This document shows positions 1-12,751 of a DNA stretch of 64,000 nucleotides, piece by piece. Source of the stretch: Argentina anserina (Eukaryota; Streptophyta; Magnoliopsida; Rosales; Rosaceae); assembly GCF_933775445.1 (NCBI RefSeq), contig NW_026089448.1, positions 175,549 to 239,548 of the forward strand, read 5' to 3'. Position numbers and translations under genes: made by a program. Within the stretch, counting starts at the first letter, position 1. Each line of letters starts with the position of its first letter. The notes under the pieces were generated by a model. The model was given only the letters and a program-made list of their open reading frames with translations. It searched no databases and was not told the origin of the DNA.

Positions 1-110
1 TAGTAAAGATACGCAAACGATGTAAAGATACTCAGTTTGAAAGAAACACACTCCCACACTTGCAAAACTCTCAAATCCAATAGAAACTCGCATCAGAAAG
101 CCGTTCAGAA
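1..110 (+). repeat. Partial satellite monomer at left edge
   Basis: The window opens at monomer position 40 and runs to the first complete start. It carries the CCGTTCAG junction and the AAATCC variant, so it belongs to the 9-monomer domain that follows. The array clearly extends leftward beyond the window. Confidence 0.95.
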
Positions 111-1451
111 AGATACTCAAACGAGAATTGAAAAGATACACAATTGGAATAGTAAAGATACGCAAACGATGTAAACATACTCAATTTGAAAGAAACACAC
201 TGCCACACTTGCAAAACTCTCAAATTCAATCGAAACTCGCATCAGAAAGCCGTTCAGAAAGATACTCAAAAGAGAATTGAAAAGATACACAATTGGAATA
301 GTAAAAATACGCAAACGATGTAAAGATACTCAGTTTGAAAGAAACACACTCCCACACTTGCAAAACTCTGAAATTCAATAGAAACTCGCATCAGAAAGCC
401 GTTCAGAAAGATACTCAAACGAGAATTGAAAAGATACACAATTGGAATAGTAAAGATACGCAAACGATGTAAACATACTCAATTTGAAAGAAACACACTC
501 CCACACTTGCAAAACTCTCCAATTCAATAGAAACTCGCATCAGAAAGCCTTACAGAAAGATACTCAAACGAGAATTGAAAAGATACACAATTGGAATAGT
601 AAAGATACGCAAACGATGTAAACATACTCAATTTGAAAGAAACACACTCCCAGACTTGCAAAACTCTCAAATTCAATAGAAACTCGCATCAGAAAGCCTT
701 ACATAAAGATACTCAAACGAGAATTGAAAAGATACACAATTGGAATAGTAAAGATACGCAAACGATGTAAAGATACTCAGTTTGAAAGAAACACACTCCC
801 ACACTTGCAAAACTCTCAAATCCAATAGAAACTCGCATCAGAAAGCCGTTCAGAAAGATACTCAAACGAGAATTGAAAAGATACACAATTGGAATAGTAA
901 AGATACGCAAACGATGTAAAGATACTCAGTTTGAAAGAAACACACTCCCACACTTGCAAAACTCTCAAATTCAATAGAAACTCGCATCAGAAAGCCTTAC
1001 ATAAAGATACTCAAACGAGAATTGAAAAGATACACAATTGGAATAGTAAAGATACGCAAACGATGTAAACATACTCAATTTGAAAGAAACACACTCCCAC
1101 ACTTGGAAAACTCTCAAATTCAATAGAAACTCGAATCAGAAAGCCGTTCAGAAAGATACTCAAACGAGAATTGAAAATATACACAATTGGAATAGTAAAG
1201 ATACGCAAACGATGTAAAGATACTCAGTTTGAAAAAAACAAACTCCCACACTTGCAAAACTCTGAAATTCAATAGAAACTCGCATCAGAAAGCCTTACAT
1301 AAAGATACTCAAACGAGAATTGAAAAGATACACAATTGGAATAGTAAAAATACGCAAACGATGTAAAGATACTCAGTTTGAAAGAAACACACTCCCACAC
1401 TTGCAAAACTCTCAAATCCAATAGAAACTCGCATCAGAAAGCCGTTCAGAA
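111..1451 (+). repeat. Domain A unit 1 (9 monomers)
   Basis: Compared base by base with the unit at 3836-5176, I find only two differences: GTAAAAATAC near 300 and AAACAAACTC near 1217. That is about 99.85% identity, closer than to the adjacent unit at 1452, from which it differs at about six sites before their order diverges. Confidence 0.92.
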
Positions 1452-3239
1452 AGATACTCAAACGAGAATTGAAAAGATACACAATTGGAATAGTAAAGAT
1501 ACGCAAACGATGTAAACATACTCAATTTGAAAGAAACACACTGCCACACTTGCAAAACTCTCAAATTCAATAGAAACTCGCATCAGAAAGCCGTTCAGAA
1601 AGATACTCAAAAGAGAATTGAAAAGATACACAATTGGAATAGTAAAGATACGCAAACGATGTAAAGATACTCAGTTTGAAAGAAACACACTCCCACACTT
1701 GCAAAACTCTGAAATTCAATAGAAACTCGCATCAGAAAGCCGTTCAGAAAGATACTCAAACGAGAATTGAAAAGATACACAATTGGAATAGTAAAGATAC
1801 GCAAACGATGTAAACATACTCAATTTGAAAGAAACACACTCCCACACTTGCAAAACTCTCAAATTCAATAGAAACTCGCATCAGAAAGCCTTACAGAAAG
1901 ATACTCAAACGAGAATTGAAAAGATACACAATTGGAATAGTAAAGATACGCAAACGATGTAAACATACTCAATTTGAAAGAAACACACTCCCAGACTTGC
2001 AAAACTCTCAAATTCAATAGAAACTCGCATCAGAAAGCCTTACATAAAGATACTCAAACGAGAATTGAAAAGATACACAATTGGAATAGTAAAGATACGC
2101 AAACGATGTAAAGATACTCAGTTTGAAAGAAACACACTCCCACACTTGCAAAACTCTCAAATCCAATAGAAACTCGCATCAGAAAGCCGTTCAGAAAGAT
2201 ACTCAAACGAGAATTGAAAAGATACACAATTGGAATAGTAAAGATACGCAAACGATGTAAAGATACTCAGTTTGAAAGAAACACACTCCCACACTTGCAA
2301 AACTCTCAAATTCAATAGAAACTCGCATCAGAAAGCCTTACATAAAGATACTCAAACGAGAATTGAAAAGATACACAATTGGAATAGTAAAGATACGCAA
2401 ACGATGTAAACATACTCAATTTGAAAGAAACACACTCCCACACTTGGAAAACTCTCAAATTCAATAGAAACTCGCATCAGAAAGCCGTTCAGAAAGATAC
2501 TCAAACGAGAATTGAAAATATACACAATTGGAATAGTAAAGATACGCAAACGATGTAAAGATACTCAGTTTGAAAAAAACACACTCCCACACTTGCAAAA
2601 CTCTCAAATTCAATAGAAACTCGCATCAGAAAGCCTTACATAAAGATACTCAAACGACAATTGAAAAGATACACAATTGGAATAGTAAATATACGCAAAC
2701 GATGTAAAGATACTCAGTTTGAAAGAAACACACTCCCACACTTGCAAAACTCTCCAATTCAATAGAAACTCGCATCAGAAAGCCTTACAGAAAGATACTC
2801 AAACGAGAATTGAAAAGATACACAATTGGAATAGTAAAGATACGCAAACGATGTAAACATACTCAATTTGAAAGAAACACACTCCCAGACTTGCAAAACT
2901 CTCAAATTCAATAGAAACTCGAATCAGAAAGCCTTACATAAAGATACTCAAACAAGAATTGAAAAGATACACAATTGGAATAGTAAAGATACGCAAACGA
3001 TGTAAAGATACTCAGTTTGAAAGAAACACACTCCCACACTTGCAAAACTCTGACATTCAATAGAAACTCGCATCAGAAAGCCTTACATAAAGATACTCAA
3101 ACGAGAATTGAAAAGATACACAATTGGAATAGTAAAGATACGCAAACGATGTAAAGATACTCAGTTTGAAAGAAACACACTCCCACACTTGCAAAACTCT
3201 CAAATCCAATAGAAACTCGCATCAGAAAGCCGTTCAGAA
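1452..3239 (+). repeat. Domain A unit 2 (12 monomers, 1,788 bp)
   Basis: It follows the order of unit 1 for eight monomers, then continues with a GACAATTG/AAATATACG monomer, a CCAGACTTGC monomer and a CAAACAAGAATTG monomer. The first ten monomers match those from 5177 with about three differences. One extra monomer, with CTGACATTC, lies near 3,050. Confidence 0.9.
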
Positions 3240-3835
3240 AGATACTCAAACGAGAATTGAAAAGATACACAATTGGAATAGTAAAGATACGCAAACGATG
3301 TAAACATACTCAATTTGAAAGAAACACACTGCCACACTTGCAAAACTCTCAAATTCAATCGAAACTCGCATCAGAAAGCCGTTCAGAAAGATACTCAAAA
3401 GAGAATTGAAAAGATACACAATTGGAATAGTAAAGATACGCAAACGATGTAAAGATACTCAGTTTGAAAGAAACACACTCCCACACTTGCAAAACTCTCC
3501 AATTCAATAGAAACTCGCATCAGAAAGCCTTACAGAAAGATACTCAAACGAGAATTGAAAAGATACACAATTGGAATAGTAAAGATACGCAAACGATGTA
3601 AACATACTCAATTTGAAAGAAACACACTCCCAGACTTGCAAAACTCTCAAATTCAATAGAAACTCGCATCAGAAAGCCTTACATAAAGATACTCAAACGA
3701 GAATTGAAAAGATACACAATTGGAATAGTAAAGATACGCAAACGATGTAAAGATACTCAGTTTGAAAGAAACACACTCCCACACTTGCAAAACTCTCAAA
3801 TTCAATAGAAACTCGCATCAGAAAGCCGTTCAGAA
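3240..3835 (+). repeat. Domain A unit 3 (4 monomers, 596 bp)
   Basis: A shortened unit that begins with the diagnostic TGCCACAC/CAATCGAAAC monomer and jumps directly to the CTCCAATTC and CCAGACTTGC monomers. It looks like the product of unequal exchange that removed five monomers from a 9-monomer unit. Confidence 0.88.
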
Positions 3836-5176
3836 AGATACTCAAACGAGAATTGAAAAGATACACAATTGGAATAGTAAAGATACGCAAACGATGTAAA
3901 CATACTCAATTTGAAAGAAACACACTGCCACACTTGCAAAACTCTCAAATTCAATCGAAACTCGCATCAGAAAGCCGTTCAGAAAGATACTCAAAAGAGA
4001 ATTGAAAAGATACACAATTGGAATAGTAAAGATACGCAAACGATGTAAAGATACTCAGTTTGAAAGAAACACACTCCCACACTTGCAAAACTCTGAAATT
4101 CAATAGAAACTCGCATCAGAAAGCCGTTCAGAAAGATACTCAAACGAGAATTGAAAAGATACACAATTGGAATAGTAAAGATACGCAAACGATGTAAACA
4201 TACTCAATTTGAAAGAAACACACTCCCACACTTGCAAAACTCTCCAATTCAATAGAAACTCGCATCAGAAAGCCTTACAGAAAGATACTCAAACGAGAAT
4301 TGAAAAGATACACAATTGGAATAGTAAAGATACGCAAACGATGTAAACATACTCAATTTGAAAGAAACACACTCCCAGACTTGCAAAACTCTCAAATTCA
4401 ATAGAAACTCGCATCAGAAAGCCTTACATAAAGATACTCAAACGAGAATTGAAAAGATACACAATTGGAATAGTAAAGATACGCAAACGATGTAAAGATA
4501 CTCAGTTTGAAAGAAACACACTCCCACACTTGCAAAACTCTCAAATCCAATAGAAACTCGCATCAGAAAGCCGTTCAGAAAGATACTCAAACGAGAATTG
4601 AAAAGATACACAATTGGAATAGTAAAGATACGCAAACGATGTAAAGATACTCAGTTTGAAAGAAACACACTCCCACACTTGCAAAACTCTCAAATTCAAT
4701 AGAAACTCGCATCAGAAAGCCTTACATAAAGATACTCAAACGAGAATTGAAAAGATACACAATTGGAATAGTAAAGATACGCAAACGATGTAAACATACT
4801 CAATTTGAAAGAAACACACTCCCACACTTGGAAAACTCTCAAATTCAATAGAAACTCGAATCAGAAAGCCGTTCAGAAAGATACTCAAACGAGAATTGAA
4901 AATATACACAATTGGAATAGTAAAGATACGCAAACGATGTAAAGATACTCAGTTTGAAAAAAACACACTCCCACACTTGCAAAACTCTGAAATTCAATAG
5001 AAACTCGCATCAGAAAGCCTTACATAAAGATACTCAAACGAGAATTGAAAAGATACACAATTGGAATAGTAAAAATACGCAAACGATGTAAAGATACTCA
5101 GTTTGAAAGAAACACACTCCCACACTTGCAAAACTCTCAAATCCAATAGAAACTCGCATCAGAAAGCCGTTCAGAA
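3836..5176 (+). repeat. Domain A unit 4 (9 monomers, 1,341 bp)
   Basis: Near-identical to unit 1, which lies exactly 25 monomers (3,725 bp) upstream. It carries CAATCGAAAC in its first monomer and keeps the single GTAAAAATACG change in its ninth monomer, as unit 1 does. Confidence 0.92.
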
Positions 5177-6815
5177 AGATACTCAAACGAGAATTGAAAA
5201 GATACACAATTGGAATAGTAAAGATACGCAAACGATGTAAACATACTCAATTTGAAAGAAACACACTGCCACACTTGCAAAACTCTCAAATTCAATCGAA
5301 ACTCGCATCAGAAAGCCGTTCAGAAAGATACTCAAAAGAGAATTGAAAAGATACACAATTGGAATAGTAAAGATACGCAAACGATGTAAAGATACTCAGT
5401 TTGAAAGAAACACACTCCCACACTTGCAAAACTCTGAAATTCAATAGAAACTCGCATCAGAAAGCCGTTCAGAAAGATACTCAAACGAGAATTGAAAAGA
5501 TACACAATTGGAATAGTAAAGATACGCAAACGATGTAAACATACTCAATTTGAAAGAAACACACTCCCACACTTGCAAAACTCTCCAATTCAATAGAAAC
5601 TCGCATCAGAAAGCCTTACAGAAAGATACTCAAACGAGAATTGAAAAGATACACAATTGGAATAGTAAAGATACGCAAACGATGTAAACATACTCAATTT
5701 GAAAGAAACACACTCCCAGACTTGCAAAACTCTCAAATTCAATAGAAACTCGCATCAGAAAGCCTTACATAAAGATACTCAAACGAGAATTGAAAAGATA
5801 CACAATTGGAATAGTAAAGATACGCAAACGATGTAAAGATACTCAGTTTGAAAGAAACACACTCCCACACTTGCAAAACTCTCAAATCCAATAGAAACTC
5901 GCATCAGAAAGCCGTTCAGAAAGATACTCAAACGAGAATTGAAAAGATACACAATTGGAATAGTAAAGATACGCAAACGATGTAAAGATACTCAGTTTGA
6001 AAGAAACACACTCCCACACTTGCAAAACTCTCAAATTCAATAGAAACTCGCATCAGAAAGCCTTACATAAAGATACTCAAACGAGAATTGAAAAGATACA
6101 CAATTGGAATAGTAAAGATACGCAAACGATGTAAACATACTCAATTTGAAAGAAACACACTCCCACACTTGGAAAACTCTCAAATTCAATAGAAACTCGA
6201 ATCAGAAAGCCGTTCAGAAAGATACTCAAACGAGAATTGAAAATATACACAATTGGAATAGTAAAGATACGCAAACGATGTAAAGATACTCAGTTTGAAA
6301 AAAACACACTCCCACACTTGCAAAACTCTCAAATTCAATAGAAACTCGCATCAGAAAGCCTTACATAAAGATACTCAAACGACAATTGAAAAGATACACA
6401 ATTGGAATAGTAAATATACGCAAACGATGTAAAGATACTCAGTTTGAAAGAAACACACTCCCACACTTGCAAAACTCTCCAATTCAATAGAAACTCGCAT
6501 CAGAAAGCCTTACAGAAAGATACTCAAACGAGAATTGAAAAGATACACAATTGGAATAGTAAAGATACGCAAACGATGTAAACATACTCAATTTGAAAGA
6601 AACACACTCCCAGACTTGCAAAACTCTCAAATTCAATAGAAACTCGAATCAGAAAGCCTTACATAAAGATACTCAAACAAGAATTGAAAAGATACACAAT
6701 TGGAATAGTAAAGATACGCAAACGATGTAAAGATACTCAGTTTGAAAGAAACACACTCCCACACTTGCAAAACTCTCAAATCCAATAGAAACTCGCATCA
6801 GAAAGCCGTTCAGAA
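5177..6815 (+). repeat. Domain A unit 5 (11 monomers, 1,639 bp)
   Basis: Parallels unit 2 at the same 3,725-bp offset for ten monomers, including the rare CAAACAAGAATTG monomer (6,667 here, 2,942 in unit 2). It lacks the extra CTGACATTC monomer. Units 4-5 together therefore look like a block copy of units 1-2. Confidence 0.9.
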
Positions 6816-7113
6816 AGATACTCAAACGAGAATTGAAAAGATACACAATTGGAATAGTAAAGATACGCAAACGATGTAAACATACTCAATTTGAAAGAAA
6901 CACACTGCCACACTTGCAAAACTCTCAAATTCAATCGAAACTCGCATCAGAAAGCCGTTCAGAAAGATACTCAAAAGAGAATTGAAAAGATACACAATTG
7001 GAATAGTAAAGATACGCAAACGATGTAAAGATACTCAGTTTGAAAGAAACACACTCCCACACTTGCAAAACTCTGAAATTCAATAGAAACTCGCATCAGA
7101 AAGCCTTATATAA
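6816..7113 (+). repeat. Domain A stub (2 monomers), right edge of domain
   Basis: The diagnostic pair is present, but the second monomer ends with a CCTTATATAAAG junction in place of the expected CCGTTCAG. This is where the 9-monomer order stops. Confidence 0.85.
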
Positions 7114-9197
7114 AGATACTCAAACGACAATTGAAAAGATACACAATTGGAATAGTAAAGATACGAAACGATGTAGAGATACTCAGTTTGAAAGAAACAC
7201 ACTCCCACACTTGCAAAACTCTGAAATTCAATAGAAACTCGCATCAGAAAGCCTTAAATAAAGATACTCAAACGACAATTGAAAAGATACACAATTGGAA
7301 TAGTAAATATACGCAACCGATGTAGAGATACTCAGTTTGAAAGAAACACACTCCCACACTTGCAAAACTCTCAAATTCAATAGAAACTCGCATCAGAAAG
7401 CCTTACATAAAGATACTCAAACGACAATTGAAAAGATACACAATTGGAATAGTAAATATACGAAACGATGTAGAGATACTCAGTTTGAAAGAAACACACT
7501 CCCACACTTGCAAAACTCTCAAATTCAATAGAAACTCGCATCAGAAAAGCCTTACATAAAGATACTCAAACGACAATTGAAAAGATACACAATTGGAATA
7601 GTAACTATACGCAAACAATGTAAAGATACTCAGTTTGAAAGAAACACACTCCCACACTTGCAAAACTCTCAAATTCAATAGAAACTCGCATCAGAAAGCC
7701 TTACATAAAGATACTCAAACGAGAATTGAAAAGATACACAATTGGAATAGAAAAGATACGCAAACGATGTAAAGATATTCAGTTTGAAAGAAACACACTG
7801 CCACACTTGCAAAACTCTCAAATTCAATAGTAACTCGCATCATAAAGCCTTACAGAAAGATACTCAAACGAGAATTGAAAAGATACACAATTGGAATAGT
7901 AAAGATACGCAAACGATGTAAAGATACTCAGTTTGAAAGAAACACACTCCCACACTTGCAAAACTCTCAAATCCAATAGAAACTCGCATCAGAAAGCCGT
8001 TCAGAAAGATACTCAAACGAGAATTGAAAAGATACACAATTGGAATAGTAAAGATACGCAAACGATGTAAAAATACTCAGTTTGAAAGAAACACACTCCC
8101 ACACTTGCAAAACTCTCAAATCCAATAGAAACTCGCATCAGAAAGCCCTACAGAAAGATACTCAAACGAGAATTGAAAAGATACACAATTGGAATAGTAA
8201 ATATACGCAACCGATGTAGAGATACTCAGTTTGAAAGAAACACACTCCCACACTTGCAAAACTCTCCAATTCAATAGAAACTCGAATCTGAAAGCCGTTC
8301 AGAAAGATACTCAAACGAGAATTGAAAACATACACAATTGGAATAGTAAAGATACGCAAACGATGTAAAGATACTTAGTTTGAAAGAAACACACTGCCAC
8401 ACTTGCAAAACTCTCAAATTCAATAGTAACTCGCATCATAAAGCCTTACAGAAAGATACTCAAACGAGAATTGAAAAGATACACAATTGGAATAGTAAAG
8501 ATACGCAAACGATGTAAAGATACTCAGTTTGAAAGAAACACACTCCCACACTTGCAAAACTCTCAAATTCAATAGAAACTCGCATCAGAAAGCCTTATAT
8601 AAAGATACTCAAACGACAATTGAAAAGATACACAATTGGAATAGTAAAGATACGAAACGATGTAGAGATACTCAGTTTGAAAGAAACACACTCCCACACT
8701 TGCAAAACTCTGAAATTCAATAGAAACTCGCATCAGAAAGCCTTAAATAAAGATACTCAAACGACAATTGAAAAGATACACAATTGGAATAGTAAATATA
8801 CGCAACCGATGTAGAGATACTCAGTTTGAAAGAAACACACTCCCACACTTGCAAAACTCTCAAATTCAATAGAAACTCGCATCATAAAGCCTTACATAAA
8901 GATACTCAAACGAGAATTGAAAAGATACACAATTGGAATAGTAAAGATACGCAAACGATGTAAAGATACTCAGTTTGAAAGAAACACACTCCCACACTTG
9001 CAAAACTCTCAAATTCAATAGAAACTCGCATCAGAAAGCCTTACAGAAAGATACTCAAACGAGAATTGAAAAGATACACAATTGGAATAGTAAAGATACG
9101 CAAACGATGTAAAGATACTCAGTTTGAAAGAAACACACTCCCACACTTGCAAAACTCTCAAATTCAATAGAAACTCGCATCATAAAGCCTTACATAA
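7114..9197 (+). repeat. Transition zone: 14 mixed monomers including 148-bp forms
   Basis: No regular HOR is visible. Three monomers have lost the C of ATACGCAAACG (near 7,162, 7,462 and 8,656), and one single-base insertion (CAGAAAAGCC near 7,546) is present. Two short blocks repeat at 1,489-bp spacing: one from about 7,040 and one from about 8,529, both with CCTTATATAAAG, then CCTTAAATAAAG, then CGCAACCGATGTAGAG. Monomers with TAGTAACTCGC and CATCATAAAGCC appear here for the first time. The zone seems to be older, less homogenised satellite between two HOR domains. Confidence 0.85.
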
Positions 9198-12100
9198 AGA
9201 TACTCAAACGAGAATTGAAAAGATACACAATTGGAATAGTAAAGATACGCAAACGATGTAAACATACTCAATTTGAAAGAAACACACTCCCACACTTGGA
9301 AAACTCTCAAATTCAATAGAAACTCGAATCAGAAAGCCGTTCAGAAAGATACTCAAACGAGAATTGAAAATATACACAATTGGAATAGTAAAGATACGCA
9401 AACGATGTAAAGATACTCAGTTTGAAAAAAACACACTCCCACACTTGCAAAACTCTCAAATTCAATAGAAACTCGCATCAGAAAGCCTTACATAAAGATA
9501 CTCAAACGACAATTGAAAAGATACACAATTGGAATAGTAAATATACGCAAACGATGTAAAGATACTCAGTTTGAAAGAAACACACTCCCACACTTGCAAA
9601 ACTCTCCAATTCAATAGAAACTCGCATCAGAAAGCCTTACAGAAAGATACTCAAACGAGAATTGAAAAGATACACAATTGGAATAGTAAAGATACGCAAA
9701 CGATGTAAACATACTCAATTTGAAAGAAACACACTCCCAGACTTGCAAAACTCTCAAATTCAATAGAAACTCGCATCAGAAAGCCTTACATAAAGATACT
9801 CAAACGAGAATTGAAAAGATACACAATTGGAATAGTAAAGATACGCAAACGATGTAAAGATACTCAGTTTGAAAGAAACACACTCCCACACTTGCAAAAC
9901 TCTCAAATCCAATAGAAACTCGCATCAGAAAGCCGTTCAGAAAGATACTCAAACGAGAATTGAAAAGATACACAATTGGAATAGTAAAGATACGCAAACG
10001 ATGTAAAGATACTCAGTTTGAAAGAAACACACTCCCACACTTGCAAAACTCTCAAATTCAATAGAAACTCGCATCAGAAAGCCTTACATAAAGATACTCA
10101 AACGACAATTGAAAAGATACACAATTGGAATAGTAAAGATACGCAAACGATGTAAAGATACTCAGTTTGAAAGAAACACACTCCCACACTTGCAAAACTC
10201 TCAAATCCAATAGAAACTCGCATCAGAAAGCCCTACAGAAAGATACTCAAACGAGAATTGAAAAGATACACAATTGGAATAGTAAATATACGCAACCGAT
10301 GTAGAGATACTCAGTTTGAAAGAAACACACTCCCACACTTGCAAAACTCTCAAATTCAATAGAAACTCGCATCAGAAAGCCTTACAGAAAGATACTCAAA
10401 CGAGAATTGAAAAGATACACAATTGGAATAGTAAAGATACGCAAACGATGTAAAGATACTCAGTTTGAAAGAAACACACTCCCACACTTCCAAAACTCTC
10501 AAATTCAATAGAAACTCGCATCAGATAGCCTTACAGAAAGATACTCAAACGAGAATTGAAAAGATACACAATTGGAATAGTAAAGATACGCAAGCGATGT
10601 AAAGATACTCAGTTTGAAAGAAACACACTCCCACACTTGCAAAACTCTCAAATTCAATAGAAACTCGCTTCAGAAAGCCGTTCAGAAAGATACTCAAACG
10701 AGAATTGAAAAGATACACAATTTTAATGGTAAAGATACGCAAACGATGTAAAGATACTCAGTTTGAAAGAAACACACTCCCACACTTGCAAAACTCTCCA
10801 ATTCAATAGAAACTCGAATCTGAAAGCCGTTCAGAAAGATACTCAAACGAGAATTGAAAAGATACACAATTGGAATAGTAAAGATACGCAAACGATGTAA
10901 AGATACTCAGTTTGAAAGAAACACACTCCCACACTTGCAAAACTCTCAAATTCAATAGAAACTCGCATCAGAAAGCCTTACATAAAGATACTCAAACGAG
11001 AATTGAAAAGATACACAATTGGAATAGTAAAGATACGCAAACGATGTAAAGATACTCAGTTTGAAAGAAACACACTCCCACACTTGCAAAACTCTCAAAT
11101 CCAATAGAAACTCGCATCAGAAAGCCGTTCAGAAAGATACTCAAACGAGAATTGAAAAGATACACAATTGGAATAGTAAAGATACGCAAACGATGTAAAG
11201 ATACTCAGTTTGAAAGAAACACACTCCCACACTTGCAAAACTCTCAAATTCAATAGAAACTCGCATCAGAAAGCCTTACATAAAGATACTCAAACGACAA
11301 TTGAAAAGATACACAATTGGAATAGTAAATATACGCAAACGATGTAAAGATACTCAGTTTGAAAGAAACACACTCACACACTTGCAAAACTCTCAAATTC
11401 TATAGAAACTCGCATCAGAAAGCCGTTCAGAAAGATACTGAAACGAGAATTGAAAAGATACACAATTGGAATAGTAAAGATACGCAAACGATGTAAAGAT
11501 ACTCAGTTTGGAAGAAACACACTCCCACACTTGCAAAACTCTCAAATTCAATAGAAACTCGTATCAGAAAGCCTTACATAAAGATACTCAAACGAGAATT
11601 GAAAAGATACACAATTGGAATAGTAAATATACGCAAACGATGTAAAGATACTCAGTTTGAAAGAAACACACTCCCACACTTGGAAAACTCTCAAATTCAA
11701 TAGAAACTCGAATCAGAAAGCCGTTCAGAAAGATACTCAAACGAGAATTGAAAATATACACAATTGGAATAGTAAAGATACGCAAACAATGTAAAGATAC
11801 TCAGTTTGAAAAAAACACACTCCCACACTTGCAAAACTCTCAAATTCAATAGAAACTCGCATCAGAAAGCCTTACATAAAGATACTCAAACGACAATTGA
11901 AAAGATACACAATTGGAATAGTAAATATACGCAAACGATGTACAGATACTCAGTTTGAAAGAAACACACTCCCACACTTGCAAAACTCTCCAATTCAATA
12001 GAAACTCGAATCAGAAAGCCGTTCAGAAAGATACTCAAACGAGAATTGAAAATATACGCAAACGATGTAAAGATACTCAGTTTGAAAAAAACACACTCCC

Positions 12101-12751
12101 ACACTCGCAAAACTCTCAAATTCAATAGAATCTCGCATCAGAAAGCCTCACATAAAGATACTCAAACGAGAATTGAAAAGATACACAATTGGAATAGTAA
12201 AGATACGCAAACGATGTAAACATATTCAATTTGAAAGAAACACACTCCCACACTTGGAAAACTCTCAAATTCAATAGAAACTCGAATCAGAAAGCCGTTC
12301 AGAAAGATACTCAAACGACAATTGAAAAGATACACAATTGGAATAGTAAAGATACGCAAACGATGTAAAGATACTCAGTTTGAAAGAAACACACTCCCAC
12401 ACTTGCAAAAGTCTCCAATTCAATAGAAACTCGAATCAGGAAGCCGTTCAGAAAGATACTCAAACGAGAATTGAAAAGATACACAATTGGAATAGTAAAG
12501 ATACGCAAACGATGTAAAGATACTCAGTTTGAAAAAAACACACTCCCACACTTGCAAAACTCTCAAATCCAATAGAAACTCGAATCTGAAAGCCGTTCAG
12601 AAAGATACTCAAACGAGAATTGAAAAGATACACAATTTGAATAGTAAAGATACGCAAACGATGTAAAGATACTCAGTTTGAAAAAAACACACTCCCACAC
12701 ATGCAAAACTCTCAAATTCAATAGAAACTCGCATCAGAAAGCCTTACATAA
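9198..12751 (+). repeat. Domain B unit 1 (24 monomers, 3,554 bp)
   Basis: Differs from unit 2 at about nine positions by my reading, for example GACAATTG here against GAAAATTG near 13,064, ATCAGGAAGCC near 12,436, and CGAATCTGAAAG near 12,584 against CGAATCAG. This is about 99.7% identity over 3.5 kb. Confidence 0.92.
12029..12155 (+). repeat. 127-bp monomer with 22-bp deletion, copy 1
   Basis: GAAAATATAC runs directly into GCAAACGATG, so monomer positions 30-51 are missing between two ATAC tetramers. The downstream part has ACACTCGCAAAAC and the CCTCACAT junction. Confidence 0.95.

Larger units (their letters stand above)
111..7113 (+). repeat. HOR domain A: 9-monomer (1,341-bp) repeat and derivatives, 47 monomers
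   Basis: Units are delimited by a diagnostic monomer pair: one monomer with GTAAACATACTCAA, TGCCACAC and usually CAATCGAAAC, followed by one with the CAAAAGAG change. This pair starts at 111, 1452, 3240, 3836, 5177 and 6816, giving units of 9, 12, 4, 9 and 11 monomers and a 2-monomer stub. There are no length changes anywhere in the domain. Other recurring signatures are CCAGACTTGC and a monomer with ACTTGGAAAACTC followed by one with GAAAATATACAC. The 9-monomer form is probably the core; the 11- and 12-monomer forms add monomers with GACAATTG and AAATATACG, and the 4-monomer unit is a truncated copy. Confidence 0.93.
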
